Source: Grammothele lineata
Taxonomy: Eukaryota > Basidiomycota > Agaricomycetes > Polyporales > Polyporaceae
DNA length: 64,000 nucleotides
Assembly: GCA_002150815.3 (NCBI GenBank)
Contig: NDFF03000092.1
Coordinates: forward strand, 372,001-436,000
Reading direction: 5' to 3'
Each line of letters opens with the position of its first letter. Position 1 is the stretch's first letter. A model generated the notes under the pieces. That model was given only the letters and a program-made list of their open reading frames with translations. It ran no database searches and was not told where the DNA came from. Made by a program: the position numbers and the translations under genes. Shown piece by piece: positions 56,371 to 64,000 of this stretch.

Positions 56371-57834
56371 GACGAGGGAATGGGTGGTTGAGAGAGGAGG
56401 GAGAAAGGGAGGTGGGGGACCAAGTGGGGATATGTCGCCAACCGCATATATACGGAAGCACGAAAGCGGAAGACATAACAGCGCTGGATATGGAAAGGGC
56501 GATGAGCAAAGGCACAGGCGGGAAGAGAGAAGGCGTGGACCGCATGGATGGCGGACGGGATCGCGACTGGGGCAGCGGACCCGGGCCTGCGAAGAACAAG
56601 ACGTCATGCTATCACCCCTCCGCCACCGCGACTTCTTCGCCCGGACACGTGCTCCTTCCACTCCTTCGCACGATCTGGACCCGGATCCTCGCGTCGCCAG
56701 CTCAACGCCTGTCACCGTACCTCTCCATGACACGACGGCGGCGTGTCTGGTCGCCACAGATGCCCCGCCGCCACAGACACTGCACAGCGTCGTGCAAGTG
56801 CACTCGCGAACTGCGTGTGTCTTCGAAGATTCACGTACGGACCTCCTTCGTCATCGTGGCCACACTCCACCTCAATTCGACTCTTGAGACGCAATGCTAC
56901 CGTAACCCGAGGCACGGCGGTAGTGCCTACACTCACCGGCTCCAAGGGCGAGCTGCGGGTTGCGGCACAAGGATCCATGCCACTCCTTCCATGTCGTACA
57001 CATGACATGCTCTGCGCTCAATTTTCAGTCCTTGTGCGAACACCCGCAAGAATTAAGGTACGCACCTCATCCACGCCACCTTCATACCACGTACGCGGCG
57101 GCGGAGGCCTCGCTGCGCTATGCAGAGCGGGAGAAGGCGGCTGGGAAATGTTCATCTGACTGGTCGAAGCAGCGGTTGCGTTGGATCTAGCTCCTAAAGG
57201 AGACACCCCGGGCAATCTGCCTTCTTCGCCCGCGGCGCATGCATATGCGTATCTCGGCGGTCGAGGAGGGCCGGGGGCCAAGAGGTATCCGCGCACGGCG
57301 GCGGTACCGCACTGTCGCTGTCAAGTGTTCCGCCGCGGATGTCCGGAAAATGGAGAAGCTTCCGTCGCATGGCGATGGCATACGACCTCTCCGCTCGCCG
57401 TATCTGCTGTCGAAGGAGACTTCTGAGTGCGCGCTGTGTCGGTCTAGACTCTGTAAGAGCGCGTTAGATGATTGTGATAACGCGCGCGTAACATGAGGGA
57501 GAGTTCGAGGGGGCACAAGGCCGAGAAGCGACGAACTCATGGTTATCGGAAGCACGGCGGAGTTTGGAATCCGACGCGCTGATTGGTGGCCTGTCCGTTA
57601 CGTTCGCGTGACGTGTTGGCACGTGTTGGTGACAGACGCGTCGAACTTCGAAGGGGGCCATCAACAGCTGCCAGCACGCTGAGCTCAGCGAGCGAAGTCC
57701 GTCGCGTGGGTGCCGACGCGTTCTTCAACGTTCAACTCGAACCACGACCATCTCAACTCGCTCGGGGGTGAAAGGACGTTGGAACCTGTCTCCTCGACTT
57801 TCTTCGTCCATCCAAGCCTAGCAAGACTTCAAGA
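56371..57834. other. divergent intergenic region
   Basis: Holds the promoter of the PX-GH18 gene (TATATAT near 56446 on the minus strand, about 75 bases before its ATG) and that of the gene at 57835. No other coding segment is recognised. Confidence 0.45.
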
Positions 57835-60074
57835 ATGCCTCTCCAGTCACAAGTACGTTTAGTAGCGACAGTTGGCAGCCTTTTCGTATGAAGAGCCGAG
57901 AAACGCCTGCGCGTAGCTGAAGAGAGATGAGATGCATTTGCCAGGTTCCGATCTGGTCAGATCCTTAGTGGAGGGTCTGGCCTCGATCAGAGTCGAGGCG
58001 CTAGCAATGCGCGCGACAGCAGAACGCCGGTCGCGGGTGTGATGGACCTTTCTGTCCGTATCCATGTTCGAGGCCAGAGAGCGCCCATCCTCCAGAGATC
58101 CCGTAGCGTTTTCATAGTCTCTATGCGTACCTACAGTAACACACAGCACTAACCAACCCCTCTGGCCCGTCCAGCTCCTCAGCCCCGCCCAACGCGCCCT
58201 CTCCATCCCCCTCATCACCACCCCCATCTTCTCCCTCCTCACCCCCGCCACCCTCCTGCGCCTCTCCCGCACCTGCCGCGCCGCCCACCTCGCCGTGCTC
58301 GCGTACATCTCCACCGCCTTCTCCATCGACCGCCTCCTCTCCCGTTTCTTCCCCTCCCCCTCGGGCGCAGGGTGCTCGGAGGGGTGCGCGGCCCCGCAGC
58401 CGCACGCGCACGAGGAGGCGTACGCGCGCGCGAGGGCGTTCAGGTCTTTGCAGGCGCGCACGGGGACGCTCGTCTCGGGCTCCTTCGCGCTCCAGTTCTT
58501 CGCCCGCGCCGGTCTCGGTCTCGGTGCCGGGGCGGGTCTCAGTGCGGGTGTTGGTGCGGGTGGGGAAGAGGGAACAGGCGCAAACTGGCAAGCGAGCGAC
58601 CTAGACCTATACGTCCACGCCCGCGCGCGGCGCGAAGTCGGGCGGTGGCTCATCGACGAAGGATACCGCTGGGCGCCGATGGAGTGGCAGGACCGGAGGT
58701 TCGAGGTCGAGGTCGCGCGGAGCGTCGTGAGCCGCCCGAATGGGATATACTCGATGCCGGGGGTGTTGGCGATCTATTCGTTTGTGAAGCCGTTGCCGCG
58801 CGTTGGGCGCGAGAGGGCGCGGGAGGGGACGGAGGGGACGGAGGAGGTAGGGACGGAGGGGGCAGAGGCAGCGGAGACGGCGTCGGTGGCGGAGACGGAG
58901 GCGACGGTGTTGGCGGACCCGGTCCCGGAGGCGCCGACGGAGATGAAGGTGCAGATTATAGTGGCGAAGAACACGCCGATGGAGGTCATCCTCGGCTTCC
59001 ACTCCAGTGCGCACGCCGTCTCTTCTCCCCTCTCCCCTTCCCCTTCTCCCCTTGCCCCTGGCCGCTGATTCCCCTTTGTCTCCCCCAGCGTGCGTAATGA
59101 ACGTAATAAGCTACGACCGCGCCTACTGCCTCTTCCCCCTCGCCACGCTCGAAGAGCGCCTCACCCTCATCTCCTCCACCAGCCGCGGCGCAGGCCGGCA
59201 CCGCGCCGCCGGGCTCGCCAAGTACGCCGCGCGGGGCTACAAGGTCCTCTACTACCTCCCCCCCGCGAACGCGCAGGGCGACCCCGCCGCGGCGTTCCAG
59301 CCGCGCTATCGTCGGGCGCGCGCGCCGAACGGGCATGGCGGGACGGGGTTCGTGGAGTTTGGGGCGAGCCCGTATGCGTTTGACTTGACGCGCGATGGGC
59401 TCTCTTCCTCCCCCTCTTCCTCTTCTACCTCGGCTTCTTCTTCTGCGTCTTCATCTGCGGAGACTTCTGAGGTGCACGACCTCACCCCACCCACCCTCAC
59501 CCCCACCCCCCCTCTCCCCCGTAAGAAACCCGCCTTCCAGCTCGGCTGGCGCTGGATCGACGACTCCTTCTCCTGGGTGCTCCCCCTGCCCCAAACGGGC
59601 GTCGTCCCCCCCTCCCCCGCGAACACCAGCACCCCCGCGCTCACGCGGGACCCAGTTGCGGTGTGCAATTGGGAGGTGCGCCGTGCCGAGGGCGGGCGAG
59701 GCGGAAGAGGGGGAGGGGAAGGTGGGGGCAGTGGGGGCGGTGGGGGCGGTGGGAGGGCGGGTGGGGGGAAGGGGCTGGTGATGCGCTTCGAGGTCGCGAC
59801 GGGCAAGGTGTTGAGGTATAGGTACCTCGTCACTGACGCGCAGTTGCTCGAGTTTTTGGGGAAGGCGTTGAGTGCGCGGATGAGGGTCGAGGAGGAGAAG
59901 GAGGCGTTGCAGTTGGAGGAGTGGACGTAGTGAGTGCTTGGTTTTCGAGGATCCTGTGTGCGTGTGTGCTAACGTGAATGTCAAACCTACAGCTACGACG
60001 AAGAGTTGAGGTCGCTGTGTCGAGACTTCTTGCACGGGAACGCGGCGCGGCGGCTTTCCGCTTTACGACTATGA
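57835..60074 (+). CDS. F-box-like protein with nucleotidyltransferase-like GS...DLDLY motif
   Basis: Exons 57835-57852, 58175-59006, 59089-59926 and 59993-60074 are in phase and give 589 residues. The six-codon first exon and its 322-nt intron are the least certain part. An F-box-like helical segment lies near residues 10-50 (ITTPIFSLLTPATLLRLSRT). Near residues 103-152 come GTLVSGSFALQFF and ASDLDLYVH, which resemble the GS and DxD core of nucleotidyltransferase-fold proteins. Further conserved-looking blocks are VQIIVAKNTPMEVILGFHS spliced to TCVMNVISYDRAYCLFP, then KYAARGYKVL and LGWRWIDDSFSWVLPLP. This order is known to me from large families of uncharacterised mushroom proteins. Enzyme activity is not shown. 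A Gly-rich insert (nt 59690-59775) and a Ser-rich run (nt 59400-59465) are low complexity. Confidence 0.78.
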
Positions 60075-60564
60075 GAGGGTGCTCTTCCGCTCAAAGAACA
60101 TCATGTGGATATTTTGAAATGTCTTCAAAATGACGTGTTATACTTACCCGACAAATGGATTGCTCTAAATGTATGTGATTTCGGTGCCGACGGCGTTCTC
60201 CGGCGGGCAGTACACACAAGGGTTGTGTGCCCGTAAATCCCTCTCTATATCCGGCATTCGCGTCGGCGCAGGGACTCCGGGACGCTGAGCGCAGCGAAGC
60301 GTGGATAGACGCAGTTGCAGAGAGGCACTCGAGAGTCGAGAACGCCTGGAGCCGATGTGAGTGCAACCGGTCCCGACACGTCGATCAAATCAACAACATC
60401 CGTCGCTTAGGCCGCCTCACCGGAAACATGTGGACTATCTGGTTGACTTTACGCCCACGCCCACGACCCGTCTTCTTCCCCGACTCTAAATGTTCTCGCG
60501 TCTGTGGGTAGCCTTCGAAACCTGCACCTAGGCTAGTGCTCCAGGTATTCAGAAAGTAGGAGCG
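60075..60564. other. intergenic region upstream of paralogue C
   Basis: 490 bases. I could not see the CACGTG-TATAAAA block of paralogues A and B here, and no gene is recognised. Confidence 0.4.
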
Positions 60565-61904
60565 ATGGGACAAGACTGGTACATGTGCGCCGTGGCTTTC
60601 CTCCGCCACGTCGACACGGATACTAAACGAATGCGAACCCTTTTTTTGCGCCATAGTCTCAATCCCGATCGCCGACTTCAGACTGGGGGAAGCAAGCTCG
60701 GGGAATGGTTCTTCGCAGACAGCCACAGCGACGTATACAGCCTATTGTACATCCCGCTTCACCCGTCGTAAGCTCGCCCTGCTGTCCGTACTACCGTCGT
60801 ATCACGTTCGGCTCACTAAGTGTTTTATGCTCAATATGACGTAGAATAGTCGCGATTTTTCTCCAAGACGGGCGCACCGTGCGCCAACCCGGGCGGTTCC
60901 CCAACCTCCCCATCGAGATCCTCGACCTCATACTAGACAGGCTTCGGGGCCCATACGAACTCATCCACCTCGCCCTCGTCGCCATAACCTGCAAAACACT
61001 CCTCCGCGTCGCACAGAAGCGTCTCCAGAACGCCCACCAGAAGCACTACGGTCCCTCGTGGTCCGGGAGCCGCCTCATCTGCATTGGGTCTAGCACTTTC
61101 GACGACGAGCTCCCCTCGGGCTTCCTCACCCCCGAAGAGAAGCGCGAGGCGGCTACGACGATCGTGGAAGGGGAAGAGGAGCCGTCGGAGAGATATGTAG
61201 GGTTCGCGGCCAACGCGTACCTCTCCATATACGAGTCGCACGACCGCGCCGCGGCCTCCAGGATACTCAGGGTCATAGATCACGTCCGCACGAAGCTTGA
61301 GCGTCAGGCGGAGAGCGTGCCGAGCGTGAAGAGAGATATTGAGATGTTCGATGCGCTCATGCGGGAGCCTCCAACGAGGATGGGCGAAGAGGACGTTCTG
61401 TTCAACGTGACTACCGGGGAGTGCGTGCGCGCGAGTGGTCTGCATCATATGGAGTGCGATCCGTGTGAGGAGGTGACGCTCGTGCACGCTCTCCTCACTA
61501 AAATCACCTTGGGCAACACCGACGTCGCGATGTGGGGAGAGGAGTGGCTTATAGAGGAGTTCGTCAAGGGTCCGTGGGCCGGACATCGGTTCTGCATCGC
61601 TACGATGGAGGATATGCCGCGTACAGAAGACGGACGCGAGTGGGTGGACGTTACTGCCGAGGTGGACGCTTTCCTGTACCACCTCTGGAGGCATGACTGG
61701 AAGGGGGATCCCCTGTGCGGGCGTCAGTTTGATTACGTGTTGGAGGGGGACCCTCAGACGGCCGAGAGGAGGTTGGAGCGGGAACGGAAAGCTGCTGAGA
61801 ACTTGAGGTTGGAGCGAGAACGGAAAGCTGCCGAACCCTCCAGTCCGCATGAACTATACGAAGACGTTGACCTGCGATTCGATGCGATACGAAATGGCTT
61901 GTAG
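60565..61904 (+). CDS. MGQxW family protein with F-box-like segment, paralogue C
   Basis: Dispersed relative of paralogues A and B. Exons 60565-60584, 60657-60767 and 60845-61904 give 396 residues with both introns at the same positions and phases as in A and B. The N-terminal module is MGQDWYILNPDRR, then GSKLGEWFF. The F-box-like segment starts QPGRFPNLPIEILDLILDRL, followed by LALVAITCKTLL. The shared C-terminal block is GPWAGHRFCIATMEDMP, then GREWVDVTAE and LYHLWRHDW. After it come two near-identical copies of a charged unit ending RLERERKAAE, likely a helical repeat. The middle region is diverged from A and B. Confidence 0.87.
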
Positions 61905-61999
61905 AAACACAGATTACGACTATTGTACACTTGGTTAATCACGTATGCTAGAGTCTAATCGTACACACTATGTAACCCGGAAAGAGATTGATCTCGACC

Positions 62000-63239
62000 T
62001 TACGCACGACCTTCAGGCTTCCTGCCACCGCGGCTAGCCCCCGTCGGTCCTTCGTGAGGTTGACTGACGGACTCTTCCGCATCCCTGGGCATGTTACCGT
62101 ACCTCAGTTTCTGTTCAGACTCTGGCCCGGACGTGGGAGGCACATCGTATTTCTCGTCCTGTACCTGCACCCGTTAGCACAGACGACAACTGGACGATCA
62201 AGGGCGCACATACCGTCTGATATTCCTTCGTCTTCGCCCCAGCACGGGACCACTCTCCAGTGAGCGGCTCGTCGGGGCGCTGGACGTCTGAGCCGGTCGC
62301 GGATCCGTCGACCTGGTGCGTCTTCGCAGATTGAGGCGGGCTATTGTCGACATCCTTGAAGTAAGAGTCCGCCGTATGGCCGGGAGCGAGGCGTCGAGCG
62401 GACGTCGAGAAGTGACGTTTCTGCTTATCACCTCCCGCGTTCTTCTTCACCTGGTCGAGTTGCCAGTCCTGCATATAAGCGCACCTGGTCGCAGAACAGC
62501 GCATATAGCCACTCACCTGGTGAGAAGGCAGCTCCGGAGTCTCGCCCGCGTTCCCCTTTCCCTCATCTGGATGAGTGGTCGACGTCTTGTGCTTCAAATG
62601 TGGGTTCTGCTCCGCGTTCGTGCGCTCCTTGGGTTTCTTGCTCGTCTCGGGGGCCTGACCGCGAGTCTGGCGGTCCGCCGCGCGCACAACAGAGGAGTGG
62701 AACGACCTCCTCTGTCCCTGGTGCTTCTTCTCAAACGGCAGCTTGCCGGTGCCCGTGACGCCCACTCCTCCGCCGCGGTTCTGCTTGGCCTCGTCCGCGC
62801 TCGTGTGGAGCCCGAGCTTGCTCTTCACGCTCGCGACGAAGCCGGGCGGCGTGCTCTCCTCTTGTCCACCCTTACCCTCACCTTGAGAGGGGTGGGGACT
62901 GCCTTTGCTCGCGGAGGCGGACGCGCCGCCCACTTGCTCGGCGAAGCCGACGCCCTCGGGGTTGCTGCCGTAGTCGATGCCGGAGGCTTTCGGGTTCGAA
63001 GTGGGCGACGCGGCGTCGTACGGGCCAGAGGGGTGCGTTCCATTGCGCACGGCTTGGCCTGAACGTGCTGCCTGGTCGTGTAGATCGCCAGGATGGCGAT
63101 GACCGGGTTGGCTGCTCGTCCCCTGAGAGAGCTGTGGATCGCGTCCCGGTGTGGAGTGGAGCGCGGCCGTCGGAGGGACGCGGAGGAGACGAGACGAGGC
63201 GGGGAGAACGCGAGAGGATCTGAGTGCGCTGGACAACAT
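62000..63239 (-). CDS. putative mitochondrial protein of unknown function
   Basis: Not recognised as a known family. Three exons; the first starts at an ATG at 63239. The N-terminus (MLSSALRSSRVLPASSRLLR) is basic, hydroxylated and lacks acidic residues, like a mitochondrial presequence. Most of the rest is polar and disordered-looking, rich in Gly, Ser, His, Lys and Pro. Two internal segments look like further presequence cleavage regions: QRRSFHSSVVRAADR and KRHFSTSARRLAPGH. The C-terminal exon (VQDEKYDVPPTSGPESEQ) runs to GRKPEGRA. Weakly conserved, disordered mitochondrial proteins of this style occur across basidiomycetes, but no role can be assigned. Confidence 0.68.
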
Positions 63240-63900
63240 ATTGAGGGGGATGTGCGTTTGCTTGTGGTGGTCGGAACACGCACCCCTCAAAGGCTATAAG
63301 GCGGGGCGGAAGGAGCGGAATGGTGAAGGACGTCACATCCAGACTGAGGTGACGTCATGATCTTCTGCCTCCCCTAAGACAACACCAATATAGCCAAAGC
63401 TGCGGAGAACGGGAGCGAATCTCAGTATGCATGCGGATCCGACGCAGATGAAACGACAGAGCAGCAGCGGATCGTAGCAAGTTGAACGAGCTGGCACTTG
63501 TCGGCATTTCCCTTATGAGGAGACGTCTCATTTTGGCAATGGAGACGCCCAATGACGTTATCATACTTCGGCTTCGACTTCTTACTACTTAGAACTCATT
63601 TCGTACGTCTTTTAATCGTTCCTACATCCGTATTTTCGTCAAAGCCACACGAGGCCGATTAACACCGGGAAGTTTACAGATCACGAACAGATACATCTGA
63701 CACGATGCCACAGCGCTTGATATTAGGTAAACATTTCAGTAGGCTTAGGGGCTCCCTGTGCCGTAATCGTTCTGTCCCGCCAGCGTCCATCCGCGCGCGC
63801 AGCCAACACGCCCCGACGACGTCGGGTCGCGAACAGTTTTGACGTGGCAGCCGTTCCTTGCGTTTTGTCCAGGTACCTCCACCACGCATTCGACGCTATC
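63240..63900. promoter_or_regulatory. divergent intergenic region between the mitochondrial orphan and paralogue D
   Basis: 661 bases between two divergent start codons. No clear TATA box and no copy of the A/B promoter block are seen. Confidence 0.4.
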
Positions 63901-64000
63901 ATGGGTCAGTGGTGGCAAATGTACGTGCTCGCCTTACTTCGGGCAACGGACATGGGCACACATATTAACTTGTCTTTAATACAGATTGAACATAGACAGG
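63901..64000 (+). CDS. MGQxW family protein, paralogue D (5' end only, cut by the window)
   Basis: ATG at 63901 opens a 20-nt exon encoding MGQWWQ plus two bases, followed by a 64-nt intron (63921-63984, GTACGT to ACAG). The next exon starts in the same phase 2 and reads ILNIDR up to the window edge. Identical exon length, splice phase and peptide pattern to paralogues A, B and C identify it despite only 12 codons being visible. Confidence 0.8.
   Translation, partial: MGQWWQMYVLALLRATDMGTHINLSLIQIEHRQ

Noticed and set aside
1..64000. CRISPR arrays, LTR retrotransposons, rRNA genes
   Set aside because: No regularly spaced direct repeats, no reverse transcriptase or integrase motifs and no rRNA-like sequence seen.

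Overview
The window is nuclear DNA from a filamentous basidiomycete, most likely an Agaricomycete. The signs are GC-rich coding sequence, many 45-120 nt GT-AG introns with CTAAC/CTGAC-like branch points, densely packed genes on both strands, and several gene families common in mushroom-forming fungi. These include F-box-like proteins, a DUF6593-like protein and a small LysM protein. No CRISPR array, rRNA gene or convincing tRNA gene was found. A 20-N assembly gap lies at 18763-18782 beside a poly-C tract.

Layout by region. 0.4-2.9 kb (+): NUP42-like FG nucleoporin. 4.8-6.4 kb (-): PLP-dependent serine/threonine dehydratase or serine racemase. 10.1-11.3 kb (+): short-chain dehydrogenase. 12.5-14.2 kb (-): mitochondrial-type methionine aminopeptidase. 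14.3-19.2 kb: tandem duplication carrying two paralogues (A, B) of a family whose proteins begin MGQxW and carry an F-box-like segment. Copy B has lost its original C-terminus, and a retroposon-like insertion lies downstream of its stop. 19.7-21.5 kb (+): TAF4. 21.7-28.0 kb (-): NUP188, divergent from mitochondrial ribosomal protein uL13m (28.1-28.8 kb, +). 28.9-30.2 kb (-): Rrn10-like candidate, divergent from a BOI-type SH3-SAM-PH-CH scaffold (30.7-35.5 kb, +). 36.0-39.1 kb (+): TTC27/Emw1. 39.8-40.6 kb (-): DUF6593-like protein with a 7-nt microexon. 42.0-42.6 kb (-): EMC6, divergent from aspartate-semialdehyde dehydrogenase (42.8-44.1 kb, +). 44.9-46.1 kb (+): exosome subunit RRP43. 48.6-49.2 kb (+): secreted two-LysM protein. 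49.7-50.2 kb (-): RPB10, spread over four tiny exons. 52.2-53.0 kb (+): orphan protein. 53.6-56.4 kb (-): a PX-domain/GH18 chitinase fusion. 57.8-60.1 kb (+): F-box-like protein with a nucleotidyltransferase-like motif. 60.6-61.9 kb (+): third MGQxW paralogue. 62.0-63.2 kb (-): putative mitochondrial orphan. 63.9 kb to the end (+): start of a fourth MGQxW paralogue.

The housekeeping genes serve nuclear pores and mRNA export (NUP42, NUP188), transcription and RNA turnover (TAF4, RPB10, RRP43, perhaps Rrn10), ER membrane insertion (EMC6), mitochondrial translation and N-terminal processing (uL13m, MetAP), and amino-acid metabolism (aspartate-semialdehyde dehydrogenase, serine/threonine enzyme). 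They are interleaved with fast-evolving, lineage-restricted genes. The two strongest leads are the MGQxW family, which has a fixed 20-nt first exon and is duplicating within this window, and the PX-GH18 fusion encoded in one continuous exon.
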